A stretch of 5,343 nucleotides of DNA from an uncultured Lachnospiraceae bacterium (GTDB taxonomy: Bacteria; Bacillota; Clostridia; Lachnospirales; Lachnospiraceae), in assembly GCA_947631755.1 (NCBI GenBank), contig CANRMO010000169.1, positions 1 to 5,343 of the forward strand, written 5' to 3'. Below, piece after piece: positions 1 through 5,343 of this stretch. Both the position numbers and the translations under genes were made by a program. The notes under the pieces were generated by a model. The model searched no databases, had not been told where the DNA came from, and worked only from the letters and a program-made list of their open reading frames with translations. Position 1 is the stretch's first letter. The number at the start of each line of letters is the position of its first letter.

Positions 1-1554
1 ATAGGCGTCCTCGTCAGAAAACCCAAGAGCGGCAAACATTTTTTCCTGGATATCATTCTGGTGGATACGGATGGAACCGCCGCCGATCTCCGTGCCGTTT
101 AATACAATATCGTATGCCTGCGCCCGCACGCGCCCCGGGTCACTGTCCAGATAAGGCAGATCCTCTTCCACCGGCATCGTGAACGGATGGTGTTTCGCCT
201 GGTAACGCCCCAGCTCGTCATTGTACTCAAGCAGCGGGAAATCTGTGACCCAGAGGAACTCATACACATTTTTGTCAAGCAGTTCCATCTGCCTGGCCAG
301 TTCCAGGCGCAGATTGCCGAGAACATCCCAGACCACCTCGTTTTTATCGGCCGCAAACAGGAGCAGATCCCCCGGCTCTCCTTTCATCGTCTTCACAAGT
401 CCATCCAATTCCTCCTCCGTCATAAATTTCGAGAAAGAGGATTTGTATGTGCCGTCCTCATTGATACAGAGATATGCGAGGCCCTTTGCCCCGAAATCTT
501 TTGCAAAATCCACCAGTTTGTCAATCTTTTTGCGGGGCATCGCCCCCTGCCCGGCAGCATTGATACCCCGGACGGAACCACCCTGCCCGATAGCCCCGGT
601 AAACACTCCGAAACCACAATTTTTCACTACATCTGTGACATCCTGTAACTCCATGCCAAAACGGGTGTCGGGTTTGTCGGAGCCAAAACGGTCCATGGCC
701 TCCTGCCAGGTCATCCGCGGAATCGGCAGGGACACGTCCACGCCGACCAGCGCAAATATCTTCTGCAGCAGTCTCTCATTTACATCGATCACATCGTCCA
801 CATCCACAAAAGACAGCTCCATATCAATCTGGGTAAATTCCGGCTGGCGGTCTGCCCGGAGATCCTCGTCGCGAAAACACCTGGCGATCTGGAAATAGCG
901 GTCATATCCGGAGCACATCAGCAGCTGCTTAAACAGCTGCGGACTCTGGGGCAGCGCATAAAAACTTCCCGGGTGTACGCGGCTCGGCACAAGGTAGTCC
1001 CTGGCCCCCTCCGGCGTACTCTTGTTCAGCATCGGCGTCTCAATCTCAAGAAACCCCTCTTCCGTGAGGAACTGGCGCACGAGCGTAGCCACCCGGCTGC
1101 GCAGCATCAGATTCCGCTGGAGATCCGGACGGCGCAGATCCAGATACCGGTATTTCAACCGCAGATCATCTTTTGTCCTGGAATTTTCCTCAATGGGAAA
1201 TGGCGGCGTCTCAGACTCCGACAAAATCCGGATATCCTTTGCCACAATCTCAATCTCCCCGGTCTTTAAATTTTCATTGACAGCGCCGGAACGCCTGGCG
1301 ACCTCTCCTGTGACGGCAACGACAAATTCACTTCGAAGTTTTGCCGCCCGCTCAAATCCCCCGGCACCTACGCCTCTCTCCTCAAAGATAAGCTGGATGA
1401 TACCGGATCGGTCCCTCAGATCCACAAAGACGATGCCGCCTTTGTTCCTGCTCTTCTGTACCCAGCCCATGACCGTCACTGTCTGCCCGATCTGTTCCGT
1501 CGTCACTTCCGCACAGCGACAGGTGCGTTTCAGTCCTCTCATTGACTCAGCCAT
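1..1554 (-). CDS. aspS: Aspartate--tRNA ligase, bacterial type (C-terminus cut by window edge)
   Basis: This class IIb synthetase charges tRNA-Asp with aspartate in the cytoplasm. I read 518 codons without a stop, and the frame runs off the left edge. An N-terminal OB-fold anticodon-binding domain covers about residues 9-113 (GWVQKSRNKGG at 30-40, VDLRDRSG at 44-51). The catalytic core follows, with motif 1 around 165-186 (IETPMLNKSTPEGARDYL), the LPQSPQLFKQLL substrate loop at 201-212 and motif 2 at 227-246 (FRDEDLRADRQPEFTQIDME). The bacterial GAD insertion lies at about 290-420, then HHPFTMP (455-461) and NGTEIGGGSIRIH (486-498). Bacterial AspRS is usually near 590 residues, so about 70-80 residues including motif 3 lie beyond the window. 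The start is the first ATG after the hisS stop, with GGAGG 9 bases upstream; an in-frame ATG at codon 5 lacks such a site. Residues at positions tied to Asp/Asn tRNA discrimination are unusual (see findings). Family assignment is essentially certain. Confidence 0.98.
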   Translation of the reverse strand, partial: MAESMRGLKRTCRCAEVTTEQIGQTVTVMGWVQKSRNKGGIVFVDLRDRSGIIQLIFEERGVGAGGFERAAKLRSEFVVAVTGEVARRSGAVNENLKTGEIEIVAKDIRILSESETPPFPIEENSRTKDDLRLKYRYLDLRRPDLQRNLMLRSRVATLVRQFLTEEGFLEIETPMLNKSTPEGARDYLVPSRVHPGSFYALPQSPQLFKQLLMCSGYDRYFQIARCFRDEDLRADRQPEFTQIDMELSFVDVDDVIDVNERLLQKIFALVGVDVSLPIPRMTWQEAMDRFGSDKPDTRFGMELQDVTDVVKNCGFGVFTGAIGQGGSVRGINAAGQGAMPRKKIDKLVDFAKDFGAKGLAYLCINEDGTYKSSFSKFMTEEELDGLVKTMKGEPGDLLLFAADKNEVVWDVLGNLRLELARQMELLDKNVYEFLWVTDFPLLEYNDELGRYQAKHHPFTMPVEEDLPYLDSDPGRVRAQAYDIVLNGTEIGGGSIRIHQNDIQEKMFAALGFSDEDAY

Positions 1555-1561
1555 TCTCTGT

Positions 1562-1568
1562 CTCCTCC
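1562..1568 (-). promoter_or_regulatory. Ribosome binding site of aspS
   Basis: GGAGGAG lies in the 19-base gap between the hisS stop and the aspS ATG. The GGAGG core is 9 bases from the start codon, and this decides for codon 1 over the in-frame ATG at codon 5. Confidence 0.85.
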
Positions 1569-1573
1569 ATTAC

Positions 1574-2824
1574 TCAATTCTGAAAAAATTCCTCAATCTC
1601 TGTATATCCCTCAGCCATCAACTGCTCTTTCTGATATTTCTTATTCTTCTTCATAATGCTGATATTTACCCGGATTCCCTTTTGCCGCTCATCCTTTGCC
1701 CTCTCAAGCACTTCCAGTATCCGCTCCGGCGAAGCTTTCTTATCGATCAGATACGCCTTTCTCCCGGACTCCGACGGCACCTGGTAATCCCGTTCCAGTA
1801 AAAGCATGACAATCCGCTCAAACCCGATAGAAAAACCACAGGCGGGAGTGTCGTTCCCCGTGAATTTGCCAATCATCTCATCATAGCGTCCGCCGCCGCC
1901 GACAGAGCCCCCGAACTCATCCATGGCAATCTCGAAAATTGGTCCGGTGTAATAGGACATCCCCCTCACAAGCGTCGGGTCAAAGGCAACTTTAAATTCC
2001 GCTGTCTTCACCTTTTCCACGGTAGAAATGATGGCAATGAGATCCTCTGCCACGCCATCTTCCAGACAATCCCCCAGCGTCTCACCCATAAATCTTACGC
2101 CATCTGTATCATTTGTCACAGTCTCAAACAATGTCCTGCACTTTTTCACCGACTCCTCCAGGTATCCCGCATCCAGAAGTTCCGACTCCACTCCCTCCAT
2201 GCCGATCTTGTCCATTTTATCCAGAATAATAAAAACGTCATCGTACTTATCTTCCGGGAACCCGCAATACTTCGCCATTCCTTTCAGTATTTTGCGGTTG
2301 TTGATCCGGATGGTGAAATTCTTAAAATCCAGTTTGCCGAGCAGTGTCGTCGTCGCCTGGATGAGCTCAATCTCTGCCAGATAGGAGGGCTCTCCCAGAA
2401 TGTCAATATCGCACTGCATAAACTGGCGGAAACGCCCTCTCTGCGGTCGGTCCGCCCGCCACACATTCCCCATCTGCAAAGCCTTGAAAGGAGCGGGAAG
2501 ATCATTCACATTGTTCGAGTAATAGCGGGCCAGGGGCACGGTCAGATCATACCGGAGTCCGCTGTCAACCAGATCCGCCTCCGTCTCTGCCGTCTCCAGA
2601 TTTAATTTCTGCCCCCTCTTTAAGATCTTGAAAATCAGCTTCTCATTCTCGCCGCCCTGTTTGCTGTTCAAGTTGCCGATGTGTTCCACACAGGGCGTCT
2701 CAATGGACTGAAAGCCAAAGGTCTTATAGGTCTCCTTGATCAGTCCAATCACGTGGTCGCGTATCTCCATCTCCCGGGGCAGGATATCTTTCATTCCCGT
2801 CGTCGGTTTTTTCTTCAAAGCCAT
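1574..2824 (-). CDS. hisS: Histidine--tRNA ligase, divergent short form
   Basis: This class IIa synthetase charges tRNA-His with histidine. The 416 residues show motif 1 around 39-48 (QSIETPCVEH), LRYDLTVPLARY at 90-101, motif 2 at 122-144 (WRADRPQRGRFRQFM then QCDIDILG), the histidine-specific loop LVRGMSYYTGPIFE at 285-298 with the catalytic Arg at 287, GGGGRYDEM at 309-317 and motif 3 at 328-338 (ACGFSIGFERI). Common bacterial enzymes have RGLDYY and RQFHQ; this one has RGMSYY and RQFMQCDID, closer in places to archaeal/eukaryotic enzymes. The anticodon-binding domain after about residue 355 is only about 60 residues, roughly 30 short of the usual; there is no sign of a recent frameshift, so it may be a lineage trait. 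The ATG lies within the hemZ 3' end (ATGGCTTTGA, 10-base overlap). A GGAA-type ribosome site is 10 bases upstream inside hemZ, so translation is probably coupled. It could be a paralogue of a second, canonical hisS elsewhere. Confidence 0.96.
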   Translation of the reverse strand: MALKKKPTTGMKDILPREMEIRDHVIGLIKETYKTFGFQSIETPCVEHIGNLNSKQGGENEKLIFKILKRGQKLNLETAETEADLVDSGLRYDLTVPLARYYSNNVNDLPAPFKALQMGNVWRADRPQRGRFRQFMQCDIDILGEPSYLAEIELIQATTTLLGKLDFKNFTIRINNRKILKGMAKYCGFPEDKYDDVFIILDKMDKIGMEGVESELLDAGYLEESVKKCRTLFETVTNDTDGVRFMGETLGDCLEDGVAEDLIAIISTVEKVKTAEFKVAFDPTLVRGMSYYTGPIFEIAMDEFGGSVGGGGRYDEMIGKFTGNDTPACGFSIGFERIVMLLLERDYQVPSESGRKAYLIDKKASPERILEVLERAKDERQKGIRVNISIMKKNKKYQKEQLMAEGYTEIEEFFQN

Positions 2825-4236
2825 ATTGATTTCTTCCTTTCTATCATCTCGTCAATCCGGTCAATATAATCATCCACACTCTTTACATTTTCGATCCGCT
2901 CCATCCGGTTCTCACCGTAAAATACATGTTTTGTCGAGCCGCCGCACCCCAGAGCAATGACCGTCTCCAGTTCTTCCATAATAAAGATATTGTACAGGCA
3001 TTCTTTACCGGGCTTTGCATAGGCCACATTTTCCTGGTTCGTGTTCCTGGTAGTCCCGGCCTTATTTTTCTGACGGTACATATAATACGGTTCATACCCC
3101 TGTTCCCTCAGAAAATCGTCGCTGGCCATCTGCATCACAGGGATCAGTGTGTCCTCCGGAAGAATCCCCAGGCCCTGCTCCATATGGACGCGCCGCATCC
3201 CGGACGCTCTCTTGATCACAAGCGTATGTACTGTGACGCTGTCCGGCCCGAGATCGCGGACCTGGTAAAGAGTGTTCGTAAAATCCACCTCGTCCTCTCC
3301 CGGCAGCCCCATGATCAGATCCATATTTATATTATCAAATCCCATCTCTCTTGCCAACTGAAAAATTTCCCTCACCTGTTGTACCGTGTGGCGTCGCCCG
3401 ATCTGATCCAGCGTGTGCTGTTCCATTGTCTGGGGGTTTATGGAAATCCTTGTGACGGCCGCCTCACGCAATATGCGGAGCTTTTCCTCCGTCACGCTGT
3501 CCGGCCTCCCCGCCTCCACCGTGAACTCCGCCGCCTGATCCAACGGCAGATAGCGGTGGATCATATCCATCAGTCTCTTTAACTGTCTCTCATCCAGGGA
3601 TGTGGGCGTGCCGCCACCCACATAGACCGTGTGGAGTTCCTTTCCGGCGCACTGCTCTGCCACAAACTGCATCTCTCTCTCCAGCGCAGCCAGATAATCG
3701 TCTGTCCGGTCCCGGTATCTTTCGATATCATAGGAAGAAAAGGAACAGTAGGCACAGATCGAGGGACAGAACGGAATCCCGATATAAATATTATACCCCC
3801 TCCGATGGTCAAAACCACAGGCCAGGGCGTATTCTTTTTCCGCCACATCCACGGCGAGCCGGACTTTCCTCCCACTCACCAGATACTCTTCTCTCAGCCG
3901 TCTCTCAATCTCCCCGCGCCCCACACCTTCCATTATCATTCGGAACGGGATCTTCGCAGGCCGGATACCCGTCAGAATCCCCCAAAAGAGCGGCCGTCCG
4001 CTCTTTTTTGAAAAACACTGGTATACTTTTGCCTTCACGCTGTTTTTTGTATAACCCGCCGGCAGCTCCTCATCCAGCCAGACCTCGCCGTCTACCTCAC
4101 AGAAAAGGGGATATCCCTCTCTTTCTGCCCAGTCGTCCCGCTCCTGTAACACACACTCTTTCTCCGGGAAGAAGCTGAGCGCCAGCGCCTGCAAGTCATA
4201 CGAAAATTCCCTGCTTTTTATCTCATATCTTACCAT
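2815..4236 (-). CDS. hemZ: Radical SAM protein HemZ (annotated as coproporphyrinogen III dehydrogenase)
   Basis: The 473-residue protein belongs to the HemN/HemW/HemZ radical SAM group. The 4Fe-4S/SAM site is Cys157, Cys161 and Cys164 in GIPFCPSICAYCSF (153-166). Other family marks are VGGGTPTSL (206-214), a SAM-binding region near FTVEAGRPD (238-246), NINMDLIMGLPGE (302-314) and the C-terminal GKECLYN...GCGGSTK (410-436). The N-terminal 145 residues, including LTGIRPAK (88-95), form the extension typical of HemZ and absent from HemW. The B. subtilis relative is credited with oxygen-independent coproporphyrinogen III decarboxylation. HemN has a fourth Cys (CxxxCxxCxC); here that place is Phe166, as in HemW, a haem chaperone, so the enzymatic label is uncertain. 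A stretch at about 394-401 (GTTRNTNQ) looks slightly longer than I recall for relatives. The start is the first ATG after an in-frame TGA nine bases upstream; its ribosome site (GAAGGA) is 14 bases away, so it may rely on coupling. Its 3' end overlaps hisS. Confidence 0.93.
   Translation of the reverse strand: MVRYEIKSREFSYDLQALALSFFPEKECVLQERDDWAEREGYPLFCEVDGEVWLDEELPAGYTKNSVKAKVYQCFSKKSGRPLFWGILTGIRPAKIPFRMIMEGVGRGEIERRLREEYLVSGRKVRLAVDVAEKEYALACGFDHRRGYNIYIGIPFCPSICAYCSFSSYDIERYRDRTDDYLAALEREMQFVAEQCAGKELHTVYVGGGTPTSLDERQLKRLMDMIHRYLPLDQAAEFTVEAGRPDSVTEEKLRILREAAVTRISINPQTMEQHTLDQIGRRHTVQQVREIFQLAREMGFDNINMDLIMGLPGEDEVDFTNTLYQVRDLGPDSVTVHTLVIKRASGMRRVHMEQGLGILPEDTLIPVMQMASDDFLREQGYEPYYMYRQKNKAGTTRNTNQENVAYAKPGKECLYNIFIMEELETVIALGCGGSTKHVFYGENRMERIENVKSVDDYIDRIDEMIERKKSIWL
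2833..2840 (-). promoter_or_regulatory. Ribosome binding site of hisS inside the hemZ coding end
   Basis: AAAGGAAG, with GGA 10 bases before the hisS ATG, lies wholly within the last codons of hemZ. It is a moderate match to the anti-Shine-Dalgarno sequence and supports the hisS start chosen. Confidence 0.55.
3984..4009. other. Terminator-like perfect hairpin with T-tract inside hemZ
   Basis: Arms AAAAGAGCGG (3984-3993) and CCGCTCTTTT (3998-4007) pair perfectly over 10 bp around a 4-base loop, CCGT. On the plus strand the GC core GAGCGG/CCGCTC is followed by six T, the form of an intrinsic terminator for antisense transcripts. On the minus strand the core is followed by TTTT then GGGGG, a weaker terminator. 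It sits in codons for KKSGRPLFWG of HemZ, a stretch before the conserved LTGIRP block, so part of the sequence is fixed by coding. Termination is inferred from shape only. Confidence 0.4.
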
Positions 4237-4237
4237 A

Positions 4238-4306
4238 TCATTTCACGTTTTCCTTCATCCATCCGCGCACGCCTTTACAGTCCGGAAAATCCGGTATTAT
4301 GCGCAT
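4238..4306 (-). CDS. Possible 22-codon ORF bridging the hydrolase gene and hemZ
   Basis: An ATG six bases after the hydrolase stop opens a 22-codon frame, beginning MRIIPDFPDCKG and ending MKENVK. It stops with TGA one base before the hemZ ATG (TGATATG). AGGGA lies only three bases before its ATG, a short spacing. The product would be mildly basic, with one Cys and no membrane segment or recognisable domain. The frame fills the gap almost exactly, which fits a leader or coupling peptide handing ribosomes to hemZ, whose own ribosome site is distant. A frame this short can arise by chance, and I do not recognise the peptide. Confidence 0.22.
   Translation of the reverse strand: MRIIPDFPDCKGVRGWMKENVK
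4282..4294. repeat. Small inverted repeat in the gap before hemZ
   Basis: CCGGA and TCCGG pair over 5 bp around a 3-base AAA loop (TTT on the minus strand). No T-tract follows in the direction of the operon, so it is not a terminator. It is short enough to be chance. Confidence 0.3.
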
Positions 4307-4312
4307 CTATCC

Positions 4313-4939
4313 CTATGCATATGGGTTATTTGCCATCTCATACGCCACAGTAGTGTCCGGCCCGTGCCCCGGATAGATCTGTACCTCCGGCGGCAGCGTC
4401 AGAATCTTATTTCTCAGCGAATCCAGAAGTTCACGGCTGTTTCCCGTCGGGAAATCCGTCCGCCCCACCGATTCCATAAAAACCGTGTCCCCGCTGAACA
4501 GAAGCCCTTCCTCTCTCTGGTAATAACAGCAGCCGCCCGCGGTATGGCCCGGCGTGTGCATCACCTCAAACTCTATGCCCGCAACCGTGAATTTCTGCCT
4601 GTCGCGCAAAAAAATCTCCGGTTCCAGCGCCACCTCATATCCCATCAGCGCGCTGGAATTCATATTAGGATCCATGAGGATCTCCCTCTCTTTCTCGCAG
4701 GCATACACTTTTCCCCCCGCAAGGGAGATCAACCCGCTGACCCCGGTAATGTGGTCAAAATGTCCGTGAGTGAGCAGGATTGCCTCATTTTTCATCCCTT
4801 TCTTCTGAATGTAGGCAGCAATCTTTTCCTCCTCCGCCCCCGGGTCGATCACAACACAGGAAGACTCTCCCTTTTTATTTACAATATAACAATTTGTCTG
4901 TATCGGCCCCACTGTCAGAACCGTCACTTCAATCTCCAT
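4313..4939 (-). CDS. MBL-fold metallo-hydrolase, glyoxalase II-like
   Basis: This is a single-domain metallo-beta-lactamase-fold hydrolase, 208 residues from the start chosen here and close to the usual 200-215. The zinc ligands are all visible: the HxHxDH motif at 58-63 (THGHFDHITG), His132 in HTPGHTAGG, Asp151 in FSGDTVF and His192 in YPGHGPDTT. The N-terminus VLTVGPIQTNCYIV and DPGAE (32-36) are typical of the YcbL/GloB-like group. The likely chemistry is hydrolysis of a thioester, such as S-lactoylglutathione or a substitute, but the substrate cannot be told; the glyoxalase II C-terminal domain is absent. An in-frame ATG four codons earlier (at 4951) overlaps the GGAGGT ribosome site, which is well placed for the ATG at 4939, so I prefer the latter. 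The gene lies 47 bases after rel in the same direction and is probably cotranscribed. There is no signal peptide, so it is cytoplasmic. Confidence 0.92.
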   Translation of the reverse strand: MEIEVTVLTVGPIQTNCYIVNKKGESSCVVIDPGAEEEKIAAYIQKKGMKNEAILLTHGHFDHITGVSGLISLAGGKVYACEKEREILMDPNMNSSALMGYEVALEPEIFLRDRQKFTVAGIEFEVMHTPGHTAGGCCYYQREEGLLFSGDTVFMESVGRTDFPTGNSRELLDSLRNKILTLPPEVQIYPGHGPDTTVAYEMANNPYA

Positions 4940-4943
4940 CTCT

Positions 4944-4949
4944 ACCTCC
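4944..4949 (-). promoter_or_regulatory. Ribosome binding site that sets the hydrolase start
   Basis: GGAGGT is followed by AGAG and then the ATG at 4939. The earlier in-frame ATG at 4951 shares its G with this motif and has no comparable site of its own, so translation most likely starts at 4939. Confidence 0.8.
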
Positions 4950-4957
4950 ATCCGGTA

Positions 4958-4984
4958 CAGCGCCTATGCGATAACCTGGCACTG
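4958..4984 (-). other. RNA hairpin between rel and the hydrolase gene
   Basis: On the minus strand CAGTGCC (4984-4978) and GGCGCTG (4964-4958) pair over 7 bp, one of them G-U, around a 13-base loop. It starts two bases after the rel stop and ends 8 bases before the hydrolase ribosome site. There is no T-tract, so termination is unlikely; an mRNA processing or stability role is conceivable but unsupported. Confidence 0.35.
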
Positions 4985-4986
4985 AA

Positions 4987-5343
4987 CTATCCGTTTTTGC
5001 TCCGCTCTATCTCCGTCACGCTCTCTACATGTTTCAGTTTTGCGACCAGGCGGTTTAATTCATCCACGCCGTGCGTCTCAAACCCCACAGTCAGAGTTGC
5101 CTTTTCCTGTTTCGTCACACGGACATTCATGGATTTCACATCGATCCCGTTCTCGGTAAAGATCCTCGATACATCCATGAGGACGCCGCTCCTGTTAAAA
5201 CAGTATATCACAATCTCCACCGGATACACCTCATCGTTATTTTTTGTCTCCGGGCTCCACTCCGCCTCAATGAGCCGGTCCATCTCCTCTGACGGCAGAT
5301 GGATCATATTGACGCAGTCGGTGCGGTGGATGGACACCCCCCG
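4987..5343 (-). CDS. relA: Rel/RelA-SpoT (p)ppGpp synthetase/hydrolase, C-terminal 118 residues
   Basis: Only the 3' end is inside the window; the frame is open to the right edge. The first residues, RGVSIHRTDC, are the end of the conserved-cysteine/zinc-finger domain; His6 and Cys10 of the fragment have the HxxxC spacing of its last two ligands. After a linker (PSEEMDRLIEAEW and onward) comes a complete ACT/RRM domain at about 42-115: VEIVIYCFNRSGVLMDVSRI, then FTENGIDVKSMNVRV and a last strand ending VTEIERSKNG. In long Rel enzymes these domains contact the ribosome and uncharged tRNA and tune (p)ppGpp synthesis against hydrolysis. The synthetase, hydrolase and TGS domains must lie beyond the window, so whether both activities are present cannot be seen; Firmicutes normally carry one bifunctional Rel. 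A GTG at 5337 is an internal codon, not a start. In B. subtilis dtd follows this gene; here the MBL hydrolase does. Confidence 0.95.
   Translation of the reverse strand, partial: RGVSIHRTDCVNMIHLPSEEMDRLIEAEWSPETKNNDEVYPVEIVIYCFNRSGVLMDVSRIFTENGIDVKSMNVRVTKQEKATLTVGFETHGVDELNRLVAKLKHVESVTEIERSKNG

Noticed and set aside
221..898. Long plus-strand open frame of 225 codons opposite aspS
   Set aside because: It lies wholly antisense to a well-supported aspS, its translation is Ser/Pro-rich and low in complexity, and no family is recognisable.
918..952. Repeated CAGCTG palindromes and a 7-bp stem GCAGCTG/CAGCTGC in aspS
   Set aside because: They encode the near-invariant PQLFKQLL motif, so repeated Gln-Leu codons explain them.
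1..1554. Possible frameshift or pseudogene in aspS
   Set aside because: I read all 518 codons in one frame without a stop; the missing C-terminus is due only to the window edge.
1022..1801. Plus-strand open frame of 259 codons across the aspS start and hisS end
   Set aside because: It is antisense to two clear synthetase genes and their junction. The hydrophobic stretch near its end comes from reading the Lys/Glu-rich HisRS C-terminus backwards.
2795..2813. CCG/CGG followed by six T on the plus strand near the hisS start
   Set aside because: The stem is only 3 bp, too weak for an intrinsic terminator; the T run is the Lys codons of the HisRS N-terminus.
3600..3623. 7-bp inverted repeat ATGTGGG/CCCACAT in hemZ
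   Set aside because: No T-tract follows, and it is explained by the conserved VGGGTPT codons.
2926..4178. Several plus-strand open frames opposite hemZ (2926-3582, 3600-4178, 3631-4011)
   Set aside because: They overlap one another and the convincing hemZ frame, and they show no domains or good start sites; their length is expected from the base composition.
5335..5337. GTG as a start codon of a stand-alone ACT-domain protein
   Set aside because: The frame is open to the window edge, and the residues around it (RGVSIHRTDC) are the conserved end of the Rel zinc-finger domain, so it is an internal Val.

Overview
The window reads as a housekeeping operon of a Gram-positive, probably Clostridia-type (Lachnospiraceae-like) bacterium. 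All supported genes lie on the minus strand and are packed with little or no spacing. The evidence for the assignment is the gene order, the style of the proteins (for example the AspRS N-terminus and the HemZ family) and strong GGAGG-type ribosome binding sites. GC content looks a little over half by eye; it was not counted. Genus cannot be told from this stretch.

In transcription order, from the right edge to the left: (1) the last 118 codons of a Rel/RelA-SpoT (p)ppGpp synthetase/hydrolase, holding the end of its zinc-finger domain and the whole ACT domain; (2) a small glyoxalase II-like metallo-beta-lactamase-fold hydrolase; (3) a gap of about 75 bases filled almost exactly by a possible 22-codon ORF; (4) hemZ, a radical SAM protein of the HemN/HemW/HemZ group; (5) hisS, overlapping the hemZ end by 10 bases; (6) aspS, starting 19 bases after hisS and leaving the window before its motif 3. 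There is no gene-free stretch over 300 bases, and I saw no tRNA, rRNA, CRISPR array or mobile element.

The operon joins the stringent-response enzyme, which responds to uncharged tRNA, with two aminoacyl-tRNA synthetases. The hydrolase and HemZ sit between them without an obvious link to that theme. No T-box leader can fit upstream of hisS or aspS here, so their expression probably depends on readthrough from upstream and on translational coupling.

I see no new multi-gene system. The points most worth a second look are a 10-bp perfect hairpin with T-tract inside hemZ, the tiny ORF bridging the hydrolase and hemZ, the archaeal/eukaryotic-flavoured HisRS with a short C-terminus, and the unusual residues at the tRNA-specificity positions of AspRS.
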